From NCBI GenBank assembly GCA_938027685.1, contig CALJAM010000011.1, positions 124,001 to 188,000 of the forward strand: a stretch of 64,000 bases of DNA, in the 5' to 3' direction. This stretch comes from an uncultured Bryobacteraceae bacterium. GTDB taxonomy: Bacteria; Acidobacteriota; Terriglobia; Bryobacterales; Bryobacteraceae. Below the pieces are notes generated by a model. The model ran no database searches. It was given only the letters and a program-made list of their open reading frames with translations, and was not told the origin of the DNA. Position numbers and translations under genes: made by a program. This document shows, piece by piece, positions 17,696-25,707 of the stretch. Position 1 is the stretch's first letter, and the number at the start of each line of letters is the position of its first letter.

Positions 17696-20600
17696 AGTAG
17701 ATGCAGTCGGGGTGGTGGAAGACCAGCGCGCTAACGCTGGCCTCGGGATCCATCATGCAACCTTCGGTCAGGTGCACGCCGATTTCTTCGGGCCGCAACA
17801 ACTTCCATATGCCCCGCTGGTCCGCCAGCTCCGGGCAGGCTGCGTAGCCGAAGCTATACCGCTTGCCCCGGTAGCGAGCGGCGAGCCTTTCCTCCATGGA
17901 GAGCGAGGGTGGATCGGGGAATCCCCAATCCTCGCGGATGCGGCGGTGCAGCCATTCGGCGGCTGCCTCGGCGGTCTCCAGCGCGAGGGCCTGCAGGGCA
18001 TGACTACGGAAGAACTCGCCTGCCGCTTTGGCCTGCTCGGCCCGCTCGCGTACGCCCTCGCCGGCCGTGACCACGAAAAGCGCGATGTGGTCGCGCTGCC
18101 CGCCCTGAGGGTCGAGCACGTAATCGCTCAGGCAGAGACCGTCCTCACGGGGCTGGCGGGGGAAGTGGAAGCTGTGGAGGGGCTCCGAGGCGCCGGGTGC
18201 GAACAGGTGGATGGTGTTCGCCTCCCGTTCGGCCTCGAAGAATTGCCAGACGGCGCGGACCCGCATGAAATCGGCAGCCCAGCGTTTCACCTGTTCCATC
18301 TGGTGGTGGAGTTCGAGAGCCTTGGGGTCCCGCTGGGCCAGACGTTCGGCGAATCGGCCGCGGAAGCCGAGGTGCTTGCCGAAGAGCATCTGCAGGTTCA
18401 GGTAGGTCCAGATCTCGTTCAAGTCGACGGTCTCGAGAACCCGGCGCTCGAGATAGGGGACGGGCGGGATCGGGATGTCGGTGCGCACGCGCGAACTACG
18501 TATCGCGCGGGTTGGCGGGCTCGGCGGCGGGGCGGGATCGGCGGCGACGGCGGGGGCGGGCGCCGTGTGCTCGGCCAGCACCCGGTCCCGCGCGGCGGGG
18601 TCTGAAAGCCTGTTCATCCATTCCAGGCCCGCCATTGCGTCGCGGGCGTAAATGACGGCGGAGCCGTAGGCAGGGGCAATTTTTTCGCGCGTGAAGCGTG
18701 CCGAAAGCGCTGCGCCGCCCACCAGCACGGGCGTACGGATGCCGGCCTCGCGCAGGTCGCTCACGGTGACCACCATTTGGTGAGCGCTCTTGACCAGCAA
18801 GCCCGAGAGGCCGATCGCATCGGGTCGATACCGGCGCCAGGCCCGGATGATTTCCTCCGGGGGTACCTTGATGCCCAGGTTGATGACGCGGTAGCCGTTG
18901 TTGCTGAGGATGATATCCACGAGGTTCTTGCCGATGTCGTGGACGTCGCCCTTCACGGTGGCCAGAATAATGGTGCCGCGGGAGGTCGTCTGGCTCCTGC
19001 TCATGAAGCGCTCGAGGTAGCTGACGGCGGCCTTCATGGCTTCGGCGGATTCGAGCACTTCCGCCACGATCAGCTCGTTGGCCGCGAACAGGCGGCCCAC
19101 TTCGTTCATGCCGGCCATGAGGGGTCCGTTGATGATCTCGAGCGGAGTAGCGCCCTCGGCCAGCTTACGTTGGAGATCTTCGAACAGGCCGTCCTTACGA
19201 CCTTCGATGATGTAACGCGCCAAGCGTTCGTCCAACGACAGCTGCTCACGTGCGGGCGTGCGCTCGCTGCGGTCGCGGAAGTACGCCGTCAGCGCGGCGA
19301 TGTGGTACTGATTGATGGCGATACGCTGTTCGCGCGTTTGCAGGCGCCAGTCCGCGGGTGCTTCGCGGAACAGGGCGGCCTGGGGGTGGTCCGGCGGGAC
19401 CTCTGCGGGCGGCGTATTGAACAGCAACGCTTCGGCCAGCCGGCGCGGCTGCTGCTCGATGGAGGCGAAGCGCTCGAGGCGTTCGGTATTCACGATCGCC
19501 AGGTCCAGACCGGCTCGGGTTGCGTGATAAAGGAAGACCGAGTTGACGACCTCGCGCGCGGCGGCCGGCAGGCCGAAGGAGACATTCGAAATGCCGAGGA
19601 TGGTGCGGACGTGGGGGATCTCCTGCTTGATGAGGCGCACCGCCTCGAGCGTCTCCACGGCGCCCCCGATATAGTTTTCATCCCCGGTAGCGCACGGGAA
19701 GACAAGGGGGTCGACGATGATATCCTCGGGGGGCAAGCCGTACTTGTCGGTCAGCAACGCGACGGCGCGCCGCGCCACAGCCAGCTTGCGCTCGCGGGTG
19801 AAGGCCTGCGCCTGGTGGGGATCCTCGTCGATCGTGCCCACCACCACCGCGGCGCCGTAAGAGCGGGCCAGGGGCGCCACGCGGGCGAATTTCTCTTCGC
19901 CCTCCTCGAGGTTGATTGAGTTGATGATGCACTTGCCCTGGCAGTAAGTGAGCGCCAGCTCGATGGCTTGGGGATCGGTGGAGTCAATCATCACCGGCGC
20001 GCGGATCTTGCGCACGAGCTTCGGGTAGAAGGCGGCGATATCGCGAAGCTCGTCGCGCTCGCTGGATTGCAGGCAGACGTCCACGATGTGGGCGCCGCCG
20101 CGGACCTGCGCGCGTGCGATTTCGGCGGCTTCGTCCCAGCGCTCTTCGGCCACGAGTTGGCGGAACCGACGAGAGCCCACGACGTTGGTACGTTCCCCGA
20201 CCAACAGGGGGCGGCTGGACTCTTCGGCCTCGACGACCTCGATGCCGGAGTAGAAGGCACGGTGCGAGCGGGCGGGCGGCTTCCGCGGGGGCAGGCCTTC
20301 GACGGCGTGGGCCAGCTCCCGGATGTGATCGGGTGTCGTGCCGCAGCAGCCGCCCACTATGTTGAGCCAGCCGTTGCGGGCGAAGACAGCCAGTTGCCGA
20401 GCCAGCGACTGCGGCGATTCCGGGTAGCTGCCGTCCTCTTGGGGCAAACCGGCGTTGGGATAGCAACAGGTGCGCGTCCAGGCCAACTGGTGCAGCGTTC
20501 GAAGGTGATCGCGCATCAGATCGGGGCCGGTGGCGCAATTGAGGCCGACCGCCGCGGGGTCGGCGTGGGCGATCGAGATCCAGAAAGCGTCCGCCGTCTG

Positions 20601-21233
20601 GCCCGCGAGCATCGTGCCGCCGGGTTCGATGGTGCAGGAGACCACGACGGGGAGGCGATAGCCGAGCTGGGCGAACAGCTCGTCGAGCGCCAGCAGGGCC
20701 GCCTTGGCGTTCAGGGTATCCTGGCAGGTTTCCACCAGCAGCAGGTCGACGCCCCCTGCGGCGAGGGCCGCCGCCTGCCGGTAGTAAGCCTGACGGAGCT
20801 CGTTGAAAGTTATGCCGCCGGTCACGCTCAGCGATCGTGTGGTCGGACCGATCGAGCCCGCGACGAAGCGGGGCCGGCGCGGGGTGGAATATTCTTGGGC
20901 AGCGCGTCGCGCCAGCCGCGCGGCCTGCAGGTTGATCTCCTCGACCCGATCCTGGAGGCCGTATTCGGCCAGCACGACGCTGGTTGCGCCGAAGGTGTTG
21001 GTCTCGATGATGTCGGCGCCCGCTTCGAGGTAAGCGCGGTGGATGCCGAGCACGACGTCGGGCCGGGTGCGCACCAGGTTCTCGTTGCAGCCCTCGTAGG
21101 CCGGCCCGCCGAAATCCTGTGCGTCGAGGCCCGCGCGCTGAAGCATGGTGCCCATGGCCCCGTCCAACACCAGGATTCGCGTCTCGAGCGCGTCGAAGAA
21201 GATCCCTGACTCCGGTTTAAACGGCGGTCGCAT
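17664..21233 (-). CDS. metH: Cobalamin-dependent methionine synthase
   Basis: A full-length 1189-residue enzyme transferring a methyl group from methyltetrahydrofolate to homocysteine through cobalamin. Domains run in order. The homocysteine-binding barrel (about 10-320) has zinc ligands in GLNCATGP and GGCCGTTP. A pterin-binding barrel follows (VGERTNVVGSRRF through IDSTDP and GNENYIGG-type segments to about 620). The B12 cap and Rossmann domain (about 650-900) has DVHDIGKNLVDIILSNNGY, with the cobalt-ligating His. The C-terminal activation domain (about 930-1189) has RGKRYSFGYAACPELADQ and LTEGCMMDPEASVSA for reactivation by S-adenosylmethionine. No B12 or SAM riboswitch was seen in the roughly 100 bp upstream. 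MetF is not nearby. Confidence 0.97.
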   Translation of the reverse strand: MRPPFKPESGIFFDALETRILVLDGAMGTMLQRAGLDAQDFGGPAYEGCNENLVRTRPDVVLGIHRAYLEAGADIIETNTFGATSVVLAEYGLQDRVEEINLQAARLARRAAQEYSTPRRPRFVAGSIGPTTRSLSVTGGITFNELRQAYYRQAAALAAGGVDLLLVETCQDTLNAKAALLALDELFAQLGYRLPVVVSCTIEPGGTMLAGQTADAFWISIAHADPAAVGLNCATGPDLMRDHLRTLHQLAWTRTCCYPNAGLPQEDGSYPESPQSLARQLAVFARNGWLNIVGGCCGTTPDHIRELAHAVEGLPPRKPPARSHRAFYSGIEVVEAEESSRPLLVGERTNVVGSRRFRQLVAEERWDEAAEIARAQVRGGAHIVDVCLQSSERDELRDIAAFYPKLVRKIRAPVMIDSTDPQAIELALTYCQGKCIINSINLEEGEEKFARVAPLARSYGAAVVVGTIDEDPHQAQAFTRERKLAVARRAVALLTDKYGLPPEDIIVDPLVFPCATGDENYIGGAVETLEAVRLIKQEIPHVRTILGISNVSFGLPAAAREVVNSVFLYHATRAGLDLAIVNTERLERFASIEQQPRRLAEALLFNTPPAEVPPDHPQAALFREAPADWRLQTREQRIAINQYHIAALTAYFRDRSERTPAREQLSLDERLARYIIEGRKDGLFEDLQRKLAEGATPLEIINGPLMAGMNEVGRLFAANELIVAEVLESAEAMKAAVSYLERFMSRSQTTSRGTIILATVKGDVHDIGKNLVDIILSNNGYRVINLGIKVPPEEIIRAWRRYRPDAIGLSGLLVKSAHQMVVTVSDLREAGIRTPVLVGGAALSARFTREKIAPAYGSAVIYARDAMAGLEWMNRLSDPAARDRVLAEHTAPAPAVAADPAPPPSPPTRAIRSSRVRTDIPIPPVPYLERRVLETVDLNEIWTYLNLQMLFGKHLGFRGRFAERLAQRDPKALELHHQMEQVKRWAADFMRVRAVWQFFEAEREANTIHLFAPGASEPLHSFHFPRQPREDGLCLSDYVLDPQGGQRDHIALFVVTAGEGVRERAEQAKAAGEFFRSHALQALALETAEAAAEWLHRRIREDWGFPDPPSLSMEERLAARYRGKRYSFGYAACPELADQRGIWKLLRPEEIGVHLTEGCMMDPEASVSALVFHHPDCIYFTVGETPSGS

Positions 21234-21337
21234 CGAATGCGCGAGGCGCCCCTTTCCACGATTCTATGGCACGGCCTCGGCACGCCGCCCGCTACAATCG
21301 AGGAATCCCGATGTCATACCGCGAGGAGGTCCATATC

Positions 21338-21781
21338 GTGAGATCGACACGCAGAGGTTTACTCAAGTCGGCCGCGGCGGCTGCCGTCGCAGTGCCCGCG
21401 GCCGAGGCGCAAGCGGCGCCGGTGAAGAAAGTGCACTACCGCGGGGAGAAACCGAAGGGCATCCCGCTGTTCTCCAGCGCGGTTTCCTACGGCAACCTGC
21501 TGTTCATCGCCGGCAAGGGCGCCCATTTTCCGGGCGATATCAAGGCGCATACCAAGCACGTGCTGGACGAAATCGAAAAAGAGCTGATCAACGCCGGCTC
21601 CAGTATGGAAAAAGTACTCAAGTGCAACGTCTACCTGAACGATCTGAAGGACTACCAGGCGATGAACGAGGTATTCCGCGGACGCTTCGGCGAGCATCCG
21701 CCGGTGCGCACCACCATAGCGGCGGCGGGCGGGATACCGGGCGGATCGCTCGTGGAGATTGACGTGATCGCCTACATTTAG
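21338..21781 (+). CDS. Exported RidA/YjgF-family protein
   Basis: A 147-residue RidA-fold protein. I chose the GTG at 21338 because a near-perfect GAGGAGGT lies 7 nt upstream. It begins with STRRGLLKSAAAAAVAVP, a twin-arginine-type signal peptide. The mature part has the RidA layout: SSAVSYGNLLFIAGKG, then KHVLDEIEKELINAGSSMEKVLKCNVYLNDLKDY, and the C-terminal PPVRTTIAAAGGIPGGSLVEIDVIAYI with the conserved Arg and Glu. Cytoplasmic RidA deaminates reactive enamines and imines; an exported copy must do something else or act on extracytoplasmic imines (inference). It diverges from metH. Confidence 0.88.
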   Translation: MRSTRRGLLKSAAAAAVAVPAAEAQAAPVKKVHYRGEKPKGIPLFSSAVSYGNLLFIAGKGAHFPGDIKAHTKHVLDEIEKELINAGSSMEKVLKCNVYLNDLKDYQAMNEVFRGRFGEHPPVRTTIAAAGGIPGGSLVEIDVIAYI

Positions 21782-21798
21782 GGCCGAGGGCAGTGGTC

Positions 21799-22125
21799 TC
21801 ACCAGCGTGGGCGCCCGCGGCCGCGCCCGCCGCCAAAGGATCGCCCGTGGCCGCCGCCACCGCCGCCTCGCCCGCTCTCACGGGGCGGACGGGCTTCGTT
21901 GACCACCAAATTGCGGCCTAGAAAATCCTTCCCGTCGCATGCGCGGATGGCGCGGCGGGCATCCTCGTCGTTCTCGATCTCGACAAACGCGAAGCCGCGC
22001 GATTGACCCGATTCACGGTCCCGGACCAGGTTCACAGTGTCCACGATCACGCCGGCTTCTGAAAACAGCCTTTCCAGGTCCGCCTCGGTAGCCTGGTAAG
22101 GCACGTTGCCCACGTACAATCTCAT
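21799..22125 (-). CDS. RRM-type RNA-binding protein
   Basis: A 108-residue protein with one RNA recognition motif. The start at 22125 is set by GGAGGAG about 7 nt upstream. RNP2 is LYVGNVPY (residues 3-10) and RNP1 is SRGFAFVEI (about 42-50). Residues 78-108 form a Gly/Arg-rich tail (GGGGGGHGRSFGGGRGRG). Such small bacterial RRM proteins bind RNA and are often cold-induced in cyanobacteria. Here the regulation is unknown. It is convergent with the RidA gene and has a long intergenic region upstream. Confidence 0.93.
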   Translation of the reverse strand: MRLYVGNVPYQATEADLERLFSEAGVIVDTVNLVRDRESGQSRGFAFVEIENDEDARRAIRACDGKDFLGRNLVVNEARPPRESGRGGGGGGHGRSFGGGRGRGRPRW

Positions 22126-22520
22126 CTTCCGATCTCCTCCGGCCCACAGGCTCGGGCCCATGGGTCGCTGTGCTGGATGCCGGGACTGTCTACGGGCCGA
22201 CGTCCAGGTTAGGGCTGAAGAGGCAGGTCCGATCGAGCAGCTACGCGAGAGCTACGCCACCACTTTTCTGACACCTTCAGCGTCGGGGCCGTCCCGGCCA
22301 GGCGGGACCGCCCGCCGCGCTTTCCCGTCCCGCGCGGCTCACCCGGCGTGCGCTTCGCAGCGAACGGCCGAGCACACGTTCATGATCGCAGATGCAGGGG
22401 CCCGCGTCAACAGAAACCCACCTCGGCCGTCATTTGGCTGATCCGCGCAGAACCGGCTTGGGATATCATGTGGGGAAGCGCTGGGATCGAACCGGGTGAG
22501 ATGGTTGCCGGGAGGTCAGA
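22126..22520. other. Intergenic region, 395 bp, divergent promoters expected
   Basis: No convincing gene. It separates the RRM gene (minus) from the DUF1800 gene (plus). I see a -10-like TATCAT at 22464-22469, a short direct repeat AGCTACGC at about 22240-22258, and GC-rich sequence. A TTCGATCC-like element near 22487 on the minus strand does not fold into a tRNA. Confidence 0.5.
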
Positions 22521-24317
22521 ATGAGCTGTCGGGTCGTGTTTTTGGCGCTTATCCTGTGGAGCCGGATGGTTGCTGCCGACGAGCCGCGCGCGTGGGTAAC
22601 GGCCTCGATCCAGCCGGGCGGGCGCCTCGTCGTACACATCGAATCGGGCGATACGGCGGCGGGCGAGACCGTGTGGTCCGGGGGCCGGCAGCTCGAGAGC
22701 TTCCCTATCGGCCCCGGGCGGACGGCCGCGGAACTACCCCTCAAGGCCGCCTTTGGCGGGCTGGCCGTGATCGAGGTGCGACACCCCTCGGGCGGAACCA
22801 TCAAGCAGGTGACCGAAATTCAGGTGCCCGGGGCGGTGGTGTCGTGGCGGGCTGCGGCGCGTTTTCTCGAGCAGGCGGCCTGGGGACCGGATCCGGAAAG
22901 CCTGATCCGCGTCCGTCAGTTGGGTTTTGAACGTTGGATCGAGGAACAGTTCCAGGCTCCGCTGTCGGACTATCCGCCGGTTCCGGAGGACAACAACGCC
23001 CAGTCGCTGACGCCCCTGCAACGGCGCTTTTTCTACAACGCGGTACACGGCGAGGATCAGCTGCGCCAGCGCGTCGCCTTCGCGCTGCACCAGATTTGGG
23101 TGGTCTCCGGCCTGAAGACGGGACAGGCGCGGATGATGACGCCCTACCTGCAACTGCTGCACCGCCTTGCTTTCGACAACTACTTCACCATCATGAAAGA
23201 GATGACCCTGAACCCGACCATGGGTCGGTATCTGGACATGGTGAACAACGCGAAGGCCGATCCGCGGCGGGGCATCAGCCCGAACGAGAACTACGCGCGC
23301 GAGATCATGCAACTGTTCACGATCGGGACCGTCCGGCTGAATCCGGACGGGACTCCGCAGCTCGATGCGGACGGCCTGCCCGTGCCCACTTACAGCCAGC
23401 GCACGATCGAGAATCTGGCGCGCGTCTTCACGGGTTGGACTTTCCCGCCTACGCCCGGGCGGCCGCCTGCGGCGGTCAACCCGGCTTATTACAACGGGCG
23501 CATGGTTCCGGTCGAAAGCAATCACGACACCGGCGCCAAAGAGCTGCTCGACGGCTACGTGATCCCGGCCGGGCAGACGGCCGAAAAGGACCTCGACGAC
23601 GCGCTCCGTCACTTGTTCGAGCATCCCAACGTCGGGCCTTTCGTGGCACAGCGGCTCATCCGCGCGTTGGTGACCAGCAACCCCAGCCCGGCTTACGTGG
23701 CTCGCGTGACCGCGGTGTTCAACAGCAATGCGCGTGGCGTGCGGGGCGACATGAAATCGGTGATCAAGGCGATCCTACTCGATCCGGAGGCCCGACGCGG
23801 CGATTCGCAACCCAATCCCCCGGAATTCGGTCACCTGCGCGAGCCGGTCCTTTACATCGTTTCGCTGCTGCGGGCCATGGGCGCATCCGTGGCCGAGTAC
23901 AACCCGTTGCCCTCCTGGGCTGCCGCGATGGGTGAGAACCTGTTTTTCGCCCCCTCGGTCTTCAATTACTACTCGCTGTTGCACCAGCCTAAGGAACTCG
24001 ACGGGCTCTACGGGCCGGAATTCGAGATCCTGACGCCCTCGGCGGCGCTGGTGCGCGCCAATTTCGCCGACGCTGTGGTCTTTTCGCGGCTGGGTCCCAG
24101 CGTAAGCGTGGACCTGACGCCGCTGATCGAAATGGCGGGAGTGCACAAGTGGTGGGTAAGCGAAGCGTTGAATCGGGCTCTGCTGTACGGACGCATGAGC
24201 GAAGCCATGCGTGACCGCATCCTGATCGCGCTGGATGCCATCGCGGATCCCGGCCTGCAGGCGCAGACGGCGGCCTACCTGGTGGCCTCGTCCGCCCGCT
24301 ATCAGATTCAGGATTGA
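22521..24317 (+). CDS. DUF1800 family secreted protein
   Basis: A 598-residue protein with a signal peptide (MSCRVVFLALILWSRMVAAD) behind the Shine-Dalgarno GGGAGGT. After an N-terminal beta domain of about 100 residues, the DUF1800 helical core begins at ARFLEQAAWGPDPESL. It contains RQRVAFALHQIWVVSG, NENYAREIMQLFTIGT, ARVFTGWTFPP and FEHPNVGPFVAQRLIRALVTSNPSP. DUF1800 proteins occur almost always just upstream of DUF1501 proteins, as here (12 bp gap). The pair is exported and of unknown function, abundant in Acidobacteria, Planctomycetes and Bacteroidetes. Confidence 0.93.
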   Translation: MSCRVVFLALILWSRMVAADEPRAWVTASIQPGGRLVVHIESGDTAAGETVWSGGRQLESFPIGPGRTAAELPLKAAFGGLAVIEVRHPSGGTIKQVTEIQVPGAVVSWRAAARFLEQAAWGPDPESLIRVRQLGFERWIEEQFQAPLSDYPPVPEDNNAQSLTPLQRRFFYNAVHGEDQLRQRVAFALHQIWVVSGLKTGQARMMTPYLQLLHRLAFDNYFTIMKEMTLNPTMGRYLDMVNNAKADPRRGISPNENYAREIMQLFTIGTVRLNPDGTPQLDADGLPVPTYSQRTIENLARVFTGWTFPPTPGRPPAAVNPAYYNGRMVPVESNHDTGAKELLDGYVIPAGQTAEKDLDDALRHLFEHPNVGPFVAQRLIRALVTSNPSPAYVARVTAVFNSNARGVRGDMKSVIKAILLDPEARRGDSQPNPPEFGHLREPVLYIVSLLRAMGASVAEYNPLPSWAAAMGENLFFAPSVFNYYSLLHQPKELDGLYGPEFEILTPSAALVRANFADAVVFSRLGPSVSVDLTPLIEMAGVHKWWVSEALNRALLYGRMSEAMRDRILIALDAIADPGLQAQTAAYLVASSARYQIQD

Positions 24318-24329
24318 AGGAGGCGAGCC

Positions 24330-25646
24330 ATGCTCACGCGCAGGGCATTTTTGCGCACGACCTTCGGGGCAGCCTGGCTGAACCTTCCGACGTTGCCCTT
24401 GTTGGCGCAGGGTGACGACTACCGCGCGCTGGTGTGCGTGTTCCTGTTCGGCGGCAACGACTGCAACAACACGCTGGTGCCTTTGGAGGGCGCAGCTTTT
24501 CGGAGTTATCAAGCGAGCCGCGGACCGATGGCGTTGGCGCAGCAGGATCTACTGGCCATCACGGCGGACGACGGGAAGCCTTACGGTTTACATCCGCGTT
24601 TGCGCACACTGCAGCGGCTGTACGAGCAGCGCCGGATGGCGGTCGTGGCGAACGTGGGCGTCCTCGTGCGCCCGCTCTCGCGGGACGAGTACCGGCAGCG
24701 CATCGCTCCGGTCCCGGTGAATCTGTTTTCGCACTCGGACCAGCAGCTTCAGTGGCAGTCGGCCGATCCGCGCGGTAGCGCGCGCAGCGGTTGGGGCGGC
24801 CGCCTGGCCGAACGCGCGGCGGGCGAATCGGCTTCGGGCTTCACGGCCCTTTCGTTCGCGGGAAGCACGCCCTACCTGAGCGGCGATGTCATCCGAGGCG
24901 CTCCCATCAACGCGGGCGCACCCGTATCGCTGGCGGGTTTCAGCAGCGCGCGAGAGCAGCAGGCGCGCCTTCAGGCGTTCCTGGAGATCCTGGAGTTGGA
25001 AGAGGACTCGTTGCTGGTTCGCACGGCCAATCAGCGGACAAGCCAGGGATTGGAAATCTCCCGTACGCTCACGAGGTTGCTGAGCGGCGCCAGCCCGCTC
25101 AAGACGACGTTTCCCGCCACCACCCTGGGGCGCCAGCTCGAAAGCATTGCGCGCCTGATCCGCGGGCGCAACGAGTTGGGCCAACGCCGGCAGGTTTTTT
25201 TCGCCTCGTTGGGCGGTTGGGATCACCACGTCAACTTGCTGGTCTCTCACGATCCTCTTCTGAACCAGCTCGATGCGGCCTTGGGCGCCTTCTACCAGGC
25301 CACCGAAGAGATGGGCGTGGCGGATCGCGTGATTACGTTCACCGCCAGCGAATTCGGCCGGACCCTCAACGCGAACTCGAATGCCGGCTCCGATCACGGC
25401 TGGGGCGGCCACCACTTCGTGATCGGCGCAGCCGTCAAGGGCGGCCGGATTTACGGACGCTACCCCGAGGTTGCCCTGAACAGCGCGGACGACGCGACCG
25501 GACGCGGCGTCTGGATTCCCACGACATCGCTGGATCAATACGGCGCTACGCTGGCGTCATGGTTCGGCGTGCCGGCCGAACGCCTCGAGGAAGTTTTCCC
25601 GAACTTGAGAAACTTCGCGCCGGCGAACTTGGGCTTCCTGGACTGA
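24330..25646 (+). CDS. DUF1501 family Tat-exported protein
   Basis: A 438-residue protein with a twin-arginine leader (LTRRAFLRTTFGAAWL). DUF1501 proteins have an alkaline-phosphatase/sulfatase-like fold. Visible signatures are VCVFLFGGNDCNNTLVPLE near residue 31, SLGGWDHHVNLL near 295, FTASEFGRTLNANSNAGSDHGWGGHHFVIG near 338 and GRYPEVAL. The GG-N-D and SDHGWGGHHFV motifs supply probable metal ligands. It forms a bicistron with the DUF1800 gene. The Shine-Dalgarno GGAGG lies 7 nt before the ATG. The substrate is unknown. Confidence 0.93.
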   Translation: MLTRRAFLRTTFGAAWLNLPTLPLLAQGDDYRALVCVFLFGGNDCNNTLVPLEGAAFRSYQASRGPMALAQQDLLAITADDGKPYGLHPRLRTLQRLYEQRRMAVVANVGVLVRPLSRDEYRQRIAPVPVNLFSHSDQQLQWQSADPRGSARSGWGGRLAERAAGESASGFTALSFAGSTPYLSGDVIRGAPINAGAPVSLAGFSSAREQQARLQAFLEILELEEDSLLVRTANQRTSQGLEISRTLTRLLSGASPLKTTFPATTLGRQLESIARLIRGRNELGQRRQVFFASLGGWDHHVNLLVSHDPLLNQLDAALGAFYQATEEMGVADRVITFTASEFGRTLNANSNAGSDHGWGGHHFVIGAAVKGGRIYGRYPEVALNSADDATGRGVWIPTTSLDQYGATLASWFGVPAERLEEVFPNLRNFAPANLGFLD

Positions 25647-25707
25647 GCGCCGCGCGGCTGGTCAATTTCGAACGCCTGCTGGCGAAGCGGCCGCCGGATC
25701 GCCCACA

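Noticed and set aside
21234-21337. Cobalamin or SAM riboswitch upstream of metH
   Set aside because: Only about 100 bp separate metH from the divergent gene. No B12-box or SAM-box core sequence is visible.
22480-22520. tRNA-like T-arm (GGTTCGATCCC on the minus strand)
   Set aside because: The flanking bases do not form a T stem, and no acceptor or anticodon arm could be found.
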